Below, piece by piece: positions 10,692 to 21,612 of a stretch of DNA of 64,000 bases. Under the pieces are notes generated by a model that searched no databases, was not told where the DNA came from, and saw only the letters and a program-made list of their open reading frames with translations. Source of the stretch: Reticulitermes speratus (Eukaryota > Arthropoda > Insecta > Blattodea > Rhinotermitidae); the NCBI GenBank assembly GCA_021186555.1, contig JAJKFL010000039.1:39636110-39700109 (forward strand), written 5' to 3'. The first letter of the stretch is position 1, and every line of letters begins with the position of its first letter. Position numbers and translations under genes: made by a program.

Positions 10692-11984
10692 ATTCCACGA
10701 CACATTCACATCAAATATGAAGTTGTACTAATAGGAATTGCCCACATTATAGGAAATTAAATATCATGTGTGGACATGCATAACACTTTCACCAGTAAAT
10801 AGAAAAATAATAGCATATTTAGATCAAAAGGTACTTCAAACATGATTTAAAATCGTATACTGCAAAGAGAGAGAGACAGAGTGAGCAAGAGAGAAAGTCC
10901 AGATTTTCAAACTACTTGCTTCATAAAGATAAGTCCAATACCAACAACTTTACTACACCTGATTTTCCATTAAAAATTTTCATTACATCAATTAGTGGCT
11001 GTCTTTCCAGACAGCGTTCACAGCCTTGTATTCACGACAGACCTCAACCGATATTCACAAAATAATAATGGTATATGCTTACACAAGCAACATAAATGCA
11101 CAGATAAATTTACTCAATCCCTCACTTCCTTCCAAATATTTCTTCTTGAACAAGTTTTGAAGTGGTGATTATTTAACATGCTAACATAAACACAATACAT
11201 GAGTTGTGAGGTTGTAACTTGATTTCTTATACGATCACAACAAGAACCCCAACAGTAGAACATGACATCCTAGCCTTACAAGGTTGCATTATATTGCTTG
11301 TCATATTGTCCATTCATATGATCCTGCATTTACATCATGTAATTTATGTGCTAAGCATCAGGGATGCAGTACACTTGTCGAAGTTCTAGAAAGAATTTCT
11401 CATTGAAAAACAAGTCTTTCTTGAAAAAGTACTTATGGGAGTGGTTAAGAAATTCTCCACTTTTATACAACCCATAGATTCCTGAACTCCTATTCAATGG
11501 GTACCAGGATTATTTCCCAAAGGCAGAGCATTTGGGGTGTGAAGTTAACCACATACCTCCATTTAGTGCCAAGGTTAACAATGAGTGGAGCTAAACCTCT
11601 GTTCTTCCTGTATGCCGTCATGGTGTGGACAGCTTAATTTTTCTATGTTTTATGGGTCCATCAACATGTTCTAAAAGGCACAAAAAGTAACCACATACTG
11701 AACCAGTTGAATTAAACCCCACATTTGATTATTATCCTCAGATCAATGCACTGTTCTCCCACATGAGCTCTTTCCTTTGCATACTCCTACCAAAATGTGT
11801 GCAGTCTTGATTTTCATTATGTACACTACATGGCTGAATTTCATCCTCCTTATATAATAACCCTAACACTTCTAAAGGTAAAGTAATCACCATGCCATGA
11901 AGTGCAGTTATGACATGCTCCACATCCAAAGGTTATAACTTGTATGGATCTAAGGAATATAAAAAAAATTAAAATATGTAGCCC

Positions 11985-12215
11985 CATGCATTATTCACCT
12001 TGGCACCAAATGGAAATGAGCTGCGAGCTTCATATTCCACCACTTTATTGCTGGGGAAAGATCTCTGCAGTATGCACTGGACAGGGAACTGGCTGGGACT
12101 CAGGAACAGTCGGGCAGTAGTAAAGATAAAAACTTCTGCCCTGCAGAAAGCCAAATATTGAGTCTAATCTTCTGGCCCTAAACCTAGTCACTATAATGAC
12201 TGAGCTACAATATTA
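11985..12215 (+). repeat. SINE-like block, copy A
   Basis: The block 'ggaaatgagctgcgagctt' through 'cactataatgactgagctac' recurs in copies B (27570) and C (41175). A loosely related stretch (gagtggggagtttcgtgttcc) occurs near 44615. The arrangement (body then tRNA-like 'actataatgactgagctac') resembles insect SINEs. No gene is seen. Confidence 0.35.
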
Positions 12216-12615
12216 TGCAAAATGTTAAGAAAGTTATAAAACAAAATTACATCTCAAAAAACTCTACCATATCCAAACAGGGTACTGCCAAGCTCTTACA
12301 CAATATGTAAAGAAGCTGTTTGGGAGATCATTTGGAACAGAACATGTAAATAATATTTCTTCATGTCCACAGTTTCAGAGGTTTGATATTTTTACACTGA
12401 TGTTGCTTTCATTGCTCTGATACTTTCATGGGGCTCTGCGCTGAGTTTGTGAACATACACATATCAGACTCAAACAGTACTGCTGATAATAAATAGCGGT
12501 AACAACAGAAATGCCTGGTTTAACATTATACATAGTCCATGCAACGGACTGACTATACAGTACTTAAGCCGACTGTTTGCATATGTAAACATAAATAACA
12601 ATTCGTTATTTTCTG

Positions 12616-12666
12616 ATGCTCCTCCTACATGTTTCGACCTCCACAGGCCATCTTCAGGGAGGTCAT
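12616..12666 (-). ncRNA. Hammerhead-ribozyme-like fold, copy A
   Basis: On the minus strand: ATG-A-CCTCC, then CTGAAGA, a U, a GGCC/GGTC stem-loop, then GAAACATGTA, then GGAGG-AG-CAT. The CCTCC:GGAGG and ATG:CAT pairings would form stem I with an internal loop. CTGAAGA and GAAA match the hammerhead core (CUGANGA, GAAA), GUA would be the cleavage triplet, and palindromic ACATGT could form a dimeric stem III. An extra U between CUGAAGA and stem II departs from the canonical core, so activity is uncertain. Confidence 0.35.
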
Positions 12667-13739
12667 ATACAAAGGAATGCATTTAAAACAATTTAGTCAA
12701 ACATATTCAATATGGCATTAAAATACAATGTTATAAATTAAAATATTGCCAAACATGTATAAAATGTAGATTAGTTACAGGTACGTTACATTAATTAATA
12801 ATTTTATCTTTAACTGTAGACAAACATCAACGACACTACAGTCATCTTCACTGTAAGGGAGATATATCCCTGTGTTGTCAATTGATGTTCCTACGGTAGT
12901 GGGGCCACTGAGTACTCAAGTGATCCACTATGGTACAAACATCAACAACGCAGGTCAACACAAAAATTATCACAACAAAACAATATTTATTACTGTAAAT
13001 ATCTGCCACAAAAACGATTACTCGTACCACACATTTAGTTACCGTAATCACAATTTATCCTGTGGTTACTGCATATTGGACTCGAAACTCAGGTCACTCC
13101 ACTCAATGCGGAGTGAGCATAAAAGCGACCATCACTTTTCGATATGTTAAATTACCACCACCCCCTCAATATACAGTAACAGGTTTCACTGCTGCAACAA
13201 ACTGCTTTTGTGTGATCACAAATTTATGTCTGGCACGTCTCTGTGATAATCGCTAGCAATCTAAGCGACATTTCCGCCACTGCCATATTTGTGCTGGTCC
13301 ATGCATTTTCCGCTTTGACTGCTATCCAGCGGCCGGAAGTGTAAACTATATTGCACGAGCCAAGGATTACATACAATCTACAGCAATGTTGATATCATGT
13401 GATAGCATGCGATCAAATCACGGGTTAGTTACATAGCTCGGAAGAAGAAACTGAGCACAAGCGCTTTTAATAATAACTATAAGAAGGTGCGCACATTGTG
13501 GATGGTTAGAGTTAACACTTTTTTCTTTCGCATATTCACATAAGGTCTTCATCCTTTTTGCACACATTTGTAAGTGATATAGTCCAAATTGCCAGCCACA
13601 CAATTCACATACACTGGTCCTGTCTGGGATGTGGTACTTTTTGTTGATGCACACTCTGGTGTCCAAGCCATGCACTGCTAGTCTGGTCACTTTTTTAAAG
13701 CGCTTTTAACCCTTTACAGACAAAACGTAAACTGATTCA

Positions 13740-13915
13740 TTTAAAGACCCTGTTCGTACCACGCAGTAAACACTTCTCATTTCGGTTTAAAAAAACAAAT
13801 CAATTTATTTACATGAGGCAAAAGTCGCTGTTTGTTCTGATATAAATACAATACACACAAATACACTGTGTGGGCAGAACGTAGAATTGTTGAATGTTAA
13901 ACCTGTTGATTCATC
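13740..13915 (-). repeat. Inverted diverged copy of the 14750-15690 tandem repeat
   Basis: The reverse complement matches the tandem repeat unit with interruptions: 'tttaacattcaacaattc', 'tacgttctgcccacacagtg', 'tcagaacaaacagcga' and 'gtgtttactgcgtggtacg'. It therefore forms an inverted pair with the array beginning at 14750. An equivalent arm lies at about 29280-29460 in copy B. Confidence 0.6.
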
Positions 13916-14454
13916 AAGTAAGCATTAGGCTTAAACAGGTTACGTTAGGGTTGCAATATATCCGTTATAAGTAAAGAGAACTTTTCCCACTTATGACCAT
14001 AACAAAGAGAACAAATAAACAAACAAGGAGGTTAAAAATGTTAGTATAAATGTTCACAGTTTCATTACCTAACACTTCCTCTCTGTGTTTTTCTGCTATT
14101 AGTTTTTGGAAGTCCATGGGTATAGAATTCTGAGCCAGACATTCTTTACGCACGTATTTTAACCGAGTCCAAGCTTCCGCGCCAGAGCTTTCCTACATGT
14201 TCCGTAGGTTAACCGCTAATCTCATTTTTAATTTTTAACTCGGACAATGATAAAATAGTATACAATTATGAATTTCTTTAGAGAGCAGTTTTTTGCATGT
14301 TAGTACCATTGAAATATGTAGAAGTTTTAAGAACTAACAAATAGTCAAAACCCGGACATTTCTACAAATTTAAATAACCAGCCCGGATAAAAATTTTGGG
14401 TCGAAAAACAGGACATGTCCGGAGCTGCAGACATTGGCCCATGGTGTCCACACG

Positions 14455-14750
14455 CCGTTAACTGCAGTCGAGTATTGCAAATTGGAAGTCTCTTGCCACT
14501 AGCTCGGTACAGCAACTGGGGTACTGTCTGGAGAACCGAGGAATCGTGTCCGATTCCCGACAGGGGAAACGGATTTTTCTTCTTTTAATCGGACGGACCC
14601 AGCACTGTGTCCCTGCCAGCGACCTGTCCAATGGACGGGAGGAGGAGGAAACGAGCACGGCAAATACGACTGACCACTTACGTCCGTCTAGTCCCCAAGG
14701 ATAAAAACGCCTCCACTCGCTCATATAAGTTCCTGGCTTCGTGCTTGACC
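14455..14750. repeat. Spacer block shared with 31970-32285
   Basis: This is a near-identical direct copy of 31970-32285 (from 'gcccatggtgtccacacgcc' to 'tataagttcctggct'). The minus-strand open frames here and at 32038-32256 derive from the shared block. No gene family is recognised; it marks the end of the duplicated unit. Confidence 0.65.
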
Positions 14751-15690
14751 CTCTAAAGCCCAGTGGTTACTAAATGTACCACCAGGTTTAACATTCACAA
14801 TTCTACGTTCTGCCCACACAGTGTATTTATGTGTTTTGTGTGGATCTCAGAACAAACAGCCATTATTTCACTGTACAGAATTAACTGATTGGTTTGTATA
14901 ACCGAGACGGAGTGTGATTACTGCGCGGTACGAGCTGAATCTGTACATATCAACCCTTTAAAGCCCAGTGGTTACTATATGTACCACCAGTTTAACATTC
15001 AAAAATTCTTCATTCTGGCCACAGTGTATTTATTTGTTTTGTGTGGATCTCAGAACAAACAGCGATTATTTCACTGTACAGCATTAACTGACTGGTTTGT
15101 ATAACTGAGACGGAGTGTGTTTACTGCGCGGTACGGACTGTATTTATGTGTTTTGTGTGGATCTCAGAACAAACAGCGATTATTTCACTGTACAACATTA
15201 ACTGGCTGGTTTGTATAACTGAGACGGAGTGTGTTTACTGCGCGGTACGGACTGTATATATATATAATGTATATTAACCCTCTAAAGCCCACTGGTTACT
15301 ATATGTACCATCAGTTTAACATTCAACAATTCTACGTTCTGCCCACAAAGTGTATTTATGTGTTTTGTGTGGATCTCAGAACAAACAGCGATTATTTCAC
15401 TGTACAGCATTAACTGACTGGTTTGTATAACTGAGACGGACTGTGTTTACTGCGCGGTACGGACTGTATATATATATAATATAATGTATATTAACCCTCT
15501 AAAGCCCAGTGGTTACTATATGTACCACCAGTTTAACATTCAACAATTCTACGTTCTGCCCACACATTGTATTTATGTGTTTTGTGTGGATCTCAGAACA
15601 GCGATTATTTCACTGTACAGCATTAACTGATTGGTTTGTACAAGTGAGAAGGAGTGTGTTTACTGTGCGGTACTAACTGATATATATATA
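14750..15690 (+). repeat. Tandem repeat, ~200-230 bp unit, about 4-5 copies
   Basis: Copies start with 'aaagcccagtggttac' (or cccactgg) near 14755, 14956, 15282 and 15500, with a partial unit near 15130. Each unit continues through 'ttctacgttctgcccacac', 'gtggatctcagaacaaaca' and 'gtttactgcgcggtacgg' to a short TA run. A single unit stands before copy C at 32288-32425. Confidence 0.85.
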
Positions 15691-15712
15691 TATATATATA
15701 AATAACTCATTG

Positions 15713-15848
15713 GTGTAGTTAATATACAGAACAGACATAGCCTACACCCTAAACTAAGTTTGTCTTTTGTGGCCATGTAGTTAATATACACAACAGAGAC
15801 ATAGCCTACACCTTAACGTAAGATTGTGTGCAGTGGCCATGTAGTTAC
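15713..15848. repeat. Minisatellite remnant before copy B, left part
   Basis: About two units of the ~64 bp satellite (gtagttaatatacagaacag, then cctaca...taa) are present. They are cut at 15848 by a LINE insertion; the satellite resumes at 17436. Confidence 0.85.
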
Positions 15849-15972
15849 ATTAGATTAGATTATTTAATCTAATCTAACTACACTGGACACATCAATACAT
15901 TGTACATATAAAACATTTCAGTTACAAATTATATTAACAAAAATTATTGAAAACATGGTAAATTAAAATATA

Positions 15973-16853
15973 CCGTATATTCTCGAATCTAATCCGCACC
16001 CAGTTTTTGGCGACTTCTTAAACGAAAAAAGTTAGTTCGCGATTCTAATCCGCACCTTTCCTTCAACCACCCCTTGCCCACGAGGCGACTGATTGAATAA
16101 TATTGGATGTTACCAATGCGTTAAAATCCGACGCTACGCCTGTGGCCGATGAGTCATACCGATAGAGGCGGGGCCTTTCTCAACAGACGTGCGCAATCTC
16201 GTCTGAAGCCAGCTGATCTTTAGTTGTTGAAACGTGGGAGGTGCTTGTTCCAATTTGTCGTGTACCGTAGTTATGGAAGAGGGACACCTGAAATCTAAAC
16301 GACTCTCATATACGGCAAAGTTCAAACGTGAAGTTATTCGGTGCGCAGAGGAGAATGGAAACCGCAAAGGCGCTGCAATTTTTGGAGTTGATGAAAGCAA
16401 CGTTCGACTATGGCGGAAACACAAGGCAGCGATCAGCGGGTGTGAGGCGTCACGAAGGAAATTCACTGGACCCAAGAAAGGACGATTTCCTGAAATTGAT
16501 GATGCAGTCTTCACGTTTTTTAAGAGAGACGCAAGACTGACTGTTTGTGAGTTATGATCTACTCGCGAGGAGGCGATAAAGAAGGCCAGATCTTTGAACA
16601 TTCCTCGAATTATGAGTGATGACGGCGAGTCTGATGAATAATAAATTATAATAATAAATAATAAAATAATAGATTATTGTATTGTATTGTTCTTACTTTG
16701 TTTATTAATTACGTTAATTACGTTATTGTTATATTGTACAGCAGCTCAATCATTTTTCCAAAATCCAGCTCTAGACCGCGAATCTAATCCGCATCTGATT
16801 TTTTAGCCCTCTAAAACTGTAAAAAAGTGCGGATTAGATTCGAGAATATACGG
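15973..16853 (+). mobile_element. Tigger/pogo-like DNA transposon, internally deleted, 881 bp
   Basis: Terminal inverted repeats CCGTATATTCTCGAATCTAA at the left and its reverse complement at the right, continuing to about 27 bp, are flanked by TA on both sides. Related subterminal words (GCGATTCTAATCCGCACC at about 16040, CGCGAATCTAATCCGCAT at about 16776) are present. It encodes only an N-terminal DNA-binding region, so it is non-autonomous. It sits inside a decayed LINE and is therefore younger than it. Confidence 0.8.
16273..16557 (+). pseudogene. Truncated pogo/Tigger-type transposase, DNA-binding part
   Basis: The frame starts MEEGHLKSKRLSYTAKFK and has the helix-turn-helix style of CENP-B/pogo proteins: YTAKFKREVIRCAEENGNRK, VDESNVRLWRKHK, FPEIDDAVFTFF. 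It ends at TGA 16555-16557. The same frame then continues with STREEAIKKARSLNIPR, the expected second CENP-B-type helix, and a short acidic end ESDE before stop. The DDE catalytic core is missing. I chose the ATG at 16273 because homology begins shortly after it, though the frame is open from 16234. Confidence 0.65.
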
Positions 16854-17117
16854 TAATACAAAGTTTATCAAGATTAACCAATACTCACTTACACAGCAAT
16901 GCATGGCACAGCAATATAAACTATCAAAACAATTAAAATAATAGAATTGTGCATAAGAAGAAAAATCTAACAGTAAAACCTAGTCGGACATATATTCATC
17001 CAAAGAATAAAAAGTATGTTGCAGTAAAAATACTTTAGTCTTTTATTTAAAATTCCCGTAACTTTTCTAGTTCCCTTATTGCATTAGGCAATTTATTGTA
17101 CAATTTCATGCCCACAT

Positions 17118-17435
17118 TTGGCGATCGTGGTGACTTCTGGAGTGATAGCGATACTAGCAACAATTAATATAGGCTTCTGCAATCTTGGAACAACATTCAA
17201 ATTGCATTGTGGGTAAATTTATACAGAATGCAAAACAACAACATGGCGTCCACGCAAAGTCAATATTTGTTCACAGCAGTCCAAACTCCCCTTACTGAAA
17301 TTGGTCTTGGTACAGAAAAAACTTAATAGTTATAATGATTAAGCACAGGTGATATCTGGAGTGGCGATAGAGTTAATACACAGACTAAGAACCGTTAGTG
17401 GAGTAACAAGGACGGGGTTGAAATATCGCACCGAC
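17118..17435. repeat. Spacer block shared with 30300-30450 and 50678-50812
   Basis: Positions 17118-17275 match 30300-30450 ('gtgatagcgatactagcaac' through 'aaaacaacaacatggcg'). Positions 17277-17425 match 50678-50812 ('gcagtccaaactcccctta' through 'aaccgttagtggagtaaca'). These mosaics show that spacers were shuffled during array growth. No gene is seen. Confidence 0.6.
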
Positions 17436-17513
17436 TATAAGACAGCCTACACCGTAACCTATCTTTGTATTGTGTGGCCATGCAGTTAATATACAGAACA
17501 GAGACATAGCCTA
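17436..17513. repeat. Minisatellite remnant before copy B, right part
   Basis: About one and a quarter ~64 bp units abut a truncated SINE-like block at 17517 (tgcccttgctgagattcgaa). Copy B has therefore lost the ~1.2 kb between satellite and SINE head that copies A, C and D retain. Confidence 0.8.
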
Positions 17514-18282
17514 CATGCCCTTGCTGAGATTCGAACACTGCATCGTCCAGCTGAGAGCCTACTCACTACACTATGTTATCCTACATCCAGTTTGTGTAAC
17601 ATTTCCAATAAAGCTTTGGAGCTTTACCACAGAAGAAATTGATACTTCTTTTTCTTGCTCTATTTATCTTTAAACATCACAAAACAAGCATATCAATACC
17701 CAGAAATGGAAATAACGCATAACATATTCATAAAATTTCGCTACTCAGATGGAGAAATACAAGAAAAAAAAGAAACCATCACACTGCATGTCATCATTAA
17801 CTAGGGTGCACAAATCCCGGGCACCAGGTCATCATGGCGAATAAATTTTGACCAATATCTGAGGAACCCATTCCATGTCACCCTTCTGGTAACTAGAATT
17901 TTCAGGCAGCTCCTATTTTTAGTGAAAATCTGTGTACCTCTGCTAATTATACAGGCATATCACTATTATAACCAACATGCTCAATTTTAATCAACATTTG
18001 TCTCTTAAGTATAACTCCTTATGCAGACTAAATTATTGAGCATCATAAGTGCACACTTTGATGTAACATATTTACCACTGATCGTAAAATCTGCATGCAC
18101 CAAATACCTGAAAATATGGAAATACAATAGGGCTATATATCAACTCTGTACACACTTGAAGAAAGCTTATGATGCAGTCAGAACTAAGATTTCGTACATT
18201 ATTTCCATGGAGTTTCATGTACCTAGAAAGCAGTTAGTTAATCAATATGTTTCAATGAAACCAACACTAAAGTCCAGATAGA

Positions 18283-18663
<381 letters not shown>

Positions 18664-19419
18664 CTATTGGCTGAATGCCTTATTACACACGTTATAGGAA
18701 TATGGACGATTGCCACTGTGTATGCGTTGATGATTTATCAGGGTACTCTGTTGGCTGAATGCCTTATTACACACGTTACAGGAATATGGACGATCACCAC
18801 TGTGTATGCGTTGATGTGTTATCAGGCTACTCTGTTGGCTGAATGCTTTATTACACACATTGCAGCAATACGGACGATCACCACTGTGTATGCGTTGATG
18901 TGTTATCAGGTGACCCTGTTCGCGGAATGCCTTATTACACACGTTACAGGAATATGGACGACTGCCACTGTGTATGCGTTGATGTTTTATCAGGCTATTC
19001 TTTTGGCTGAATGCCTTATTACACACATTACAGGAATACGGACGATAACCACTGTGTATGCGTTGATGTGTTATCAGGTTACACTGTTGGCTGAATGCCT
19101 TATTACACACATTGCAGGAATATGGATGCTCACCACTGTGTATGCGTTGATGATTTATGAGGTTACTCCGAAAAGTGAATGCCTTATTACACACATTACA
19201 GGAATATGGACGATCACCACTGTGTATGCGTTGATGTTCTATCAGGTGACCCTGTCGGTTGAATGCCTTATTACACACACTACAGGAATATGGATGCCCA
19301 CCACTGTGTATGCGTTGATGTGCTATCAGGTGACCCTGTTGCCTGAATGCCTTATTACACGCATTACAGGAATATGGACGATCACCACTATGTGTGCGCA
19401 GTTGTTCATTCTGAGTAAC
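18664..19419 (-). pseudogene. C2H2 zinc-finger exon, copy B (8 complete fingers, nonsense in the ninth)
   Basis: This is the last exon, after the acceptor TACCAG|GTTACTCAG. It encodes [18 protein letters not shown] and eight complete fingers with helices such as RQQGHLIAH, NRQGHLIEH, TFRSNLINH, SQQCNLITH, SQKNSLIKH and REQGHLITH. A single change (CAG to TAG, at 18664-18666) ends the frame in finger nine. Homology runs on for about four more degraded fingers. All eight complete fingers keep C2H2 ligands and the HSGDRPY-type linkers, so a truncated eight-finger protein is conceivable. However, the partner module exon of this copy carries a frameshift near its start. Confidence 0.85.
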
Positions 19420-20223
19420 CTGGTACAAAACATAAAGAAGAAAATATTGAGATATATCCTAATAGGAAGAATTACTTTGAGAGCAACGTATAAGTTAATT
19501 AAATAATTATTGCTTTTAAGGAACTGTGTTCCTTACCAAACTGCATTACATGACTAGCAATTTAGTGCACAGTCCGGTCTCCAAATAAAAGGCCCCATAT
19601 ACCTACATAACACACTTAGTACAGAGTGGTGTATGAAATTAATACTGGAACTCATGTTCGAAGAATTGAACAAATTTAAAATTTAAAATATGTTTAGCAA
19701 GGCAATACACCAGCACACAGCACATAGGAGTCAATGTTGTTTCCACAGTCAGCTCTGTATGGAAGGATTATATGTACATACTCATACCACAGCTGAGGTC
19801 TGCAAATTTTCCAAACATCTTGGACCAATCCCAAAAATCTAAGTGTACCTCAAATACGCCATTAACGAGATTTGGCAGAAGTATGTGCAAAAGAATTAAA
19901 ATGTTAATTTTTGTCACTCTATGTCAAATACTGGTTGAACCTTAGTGTGGATACTCACACAAGGGACGGTATATTGAATGCTTGGAGAGAGACATTTATG
20001 GTCTAGCATTGTTATCAACACTGTCCAGTTTATTTAATTTTCTTTATGTTACTTTCAAGAGTGGGCAGTTGAAATGAATCAATTTTTTCTCTTTCTCTCA
20101 CCATTCACAACAGAAATGTGATCTCACACAAAACAACCACCCACCCACTGAATGGGCAAAGAAATGACGTGTGCCTATGCACATGCACACACACAAACAC
20201 ACAAAACAGTGATTCAGTTTTAC

Positions 20224-20906
20224 CTGAGGTTCAGTCTTTATGTATGGAAATGTTGTGGGCTGAGGAACACTTTCCAAATTTACATCTGTGCCTTCTACAA
20301 TTTTTATCACGACAACTTCATGGGAAATATCAAATGATGTCAGACATGTCTTGGTACAAGAAACAAGTTCATCTGTGTCTTCCTCAACCTTCATATTGAC
20401 AACTTCATGCACATCATCAGATGATGTCAGATATGTCTCAGTGCATGAACCAAATTCATCTGTGGCTTCTTCAACCTTCATATTGACAACTTTGTGCATA
20501 TCATCAGATGATGTCAAACATGTCTCAGTACATGAAACAAATTCATCTGTGTCTACTTCAACCTTCATACTGACAACTTTGTGTGTATCATCGGATGATG
20601 TCAGACATGTCTCAGTACACAAACCAAATTCATCTGTGTCTTCTTCAACTTTCATATTGACTTCATGCGTATCATCAGGTGATGTCAGACATGTATCAGT
20701 ACACAAACCAAATTCATCTGTGTCTTCTTCAACCTTCATATTGACAACTTCATGCGCATCATCTGATGATGTCAAACATGTCTCAGTGCATGAACCATAT
20801 TCATCTGTGGCTTCCCCAACCTTCATATTGACAACTTTGACACCAGATGATGTCGGACATATCTGGGCACAGGTACCACGTTAACTTTCACTAAATCCAT
20901 GCAGTC
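20224..20906 (-). pseudogene. Module exon, copy B: ~6 modules, frameshift near its start
   Basis: This is the same exon as in copy A, from acceptor CAG|GACTGC to donor CTCAG|GTAAAA. One A is missing near 20882 (GTTAACGTGG for GTTAAACGTGG, minus strand), about 25 bp into the exon. The start DCMDLVKV is therefore out of frame with the modules. The remaining frame, from MKVGEATDEYGSC, has six modules, one lacking a residue (HEV-NMKV), and ends IKTEPQ. Initiation at the MKVGE methionine would bypass the lesion. Modules here are more diverged from one another than in copy A, with no higher-order pattern. Confidence 0.75.
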
Positions 20907-21436
20907 CTGTAAAACCAAACACATTTAAATTCATGGGGTTTGCTATCTCAAAATATGAAATATGACACTCTATGGCAAACATTCAGCTCTGCATCAAAGC
21001 GACAACTGCTCATTTTTGCAAGTTTAATTCATTACAACATTCAAAATCATTATTCAAGAAAGTCCCTGCCTTTTACAGAACCTGAAGATAGATTTCCATG
21101 CTCAGAGGAGCCCTGCACTAATTCCTATCATGAGCCATACATCCAGTCCACACCTTCCACCTGATCTCCTTAATATTGATTTTAATAATGAAATTAGCAA
21201 ATTGGAATGTACCGCTTTTCTCTCATATAAGTTAGATCAGCTGTACATATCATCATCCTTCAAATTATCGTTCTAAAGACAATTCCTTAGAATAAGTACA
21301 ACCACACTTATACATATGAATCAATGGAAAATGAAAATTTCCAGTACCTGCCTACAAAACATTTAGTTTCTTTGGCCATGTAAATACTCCGAATAACATA
21401 AGTTATCTTCTACGCACAAAGGCACACACAACTCAC

Positions 21437-21540
21437 CATACTTTTTCTGAGAGCAGAAATCTCTCCTCAACACAGTTTAATTACTGGGCACCGTGCAACC
21501 TTAAAACTTCTTCAGCACACACAATGGTTAATGTGCTGCG
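21437..21540 (-). other. Candidate upstream exon of copy B ending in ATG|GTGAGT
   Basis: The block is nearly identical to 9206-9310, with the donor intact (TATG|GTGAGTTG, minus strand). The only visible differences from copy A lie at its far 5' side. Same interpretation and uncertainty as copy A. Confidence 0.4.
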
Positions 21541-21612
21541 AAACAAGAAGGCATACAATAATTCTAGTGATACAACGTCAAGGATTTTATAGATGTATCT
21601 AACATGGAATAC

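Larger units (their letters stand above)
2150..14460 (-). repeat. Segmental duplication copy A (zinc-finger gene unit)
   Basis: This is the first of four head-to-tail copies. It starts with 'aacatgcttctgattttt' after the minisatellite and contains, in plus-strand order: SINE-like block, finger exon, module exon, 5' exons, promoter region, conserved block with poly(A), second SINE-like block and a hammerhead-like motif. Copy-specific features are a much longer module exon, a 55-A tract at 10634 and a ~120 bp deletion near 10822. The intervals 2150-2600, 9900-10240, 10740-11980 and 12670-14400 align to the other copies but show no coding signal I trust. Confidence 0.85.
15849..17118 (-). mobile_element. 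5'-truncated non-LTR retrotransposon, split by a Tigger-like insertion
   Basis: The minus strand from 17118 gives a decayed peptide (CGMKLYNKLPNAIRELEKLREF, then after stops FFLLQHTFYSLDEYM in another frame), typical of the last residues of insect LINE ORF2 proteins. The 3' end lies near 15849 and carries TTAGATTAGATT-type tail repeats forming a palindrome at 15850-15882. The RT core is absent. A DNA transposon occupies 15973-16853 inside it. Confidence 0.55.
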
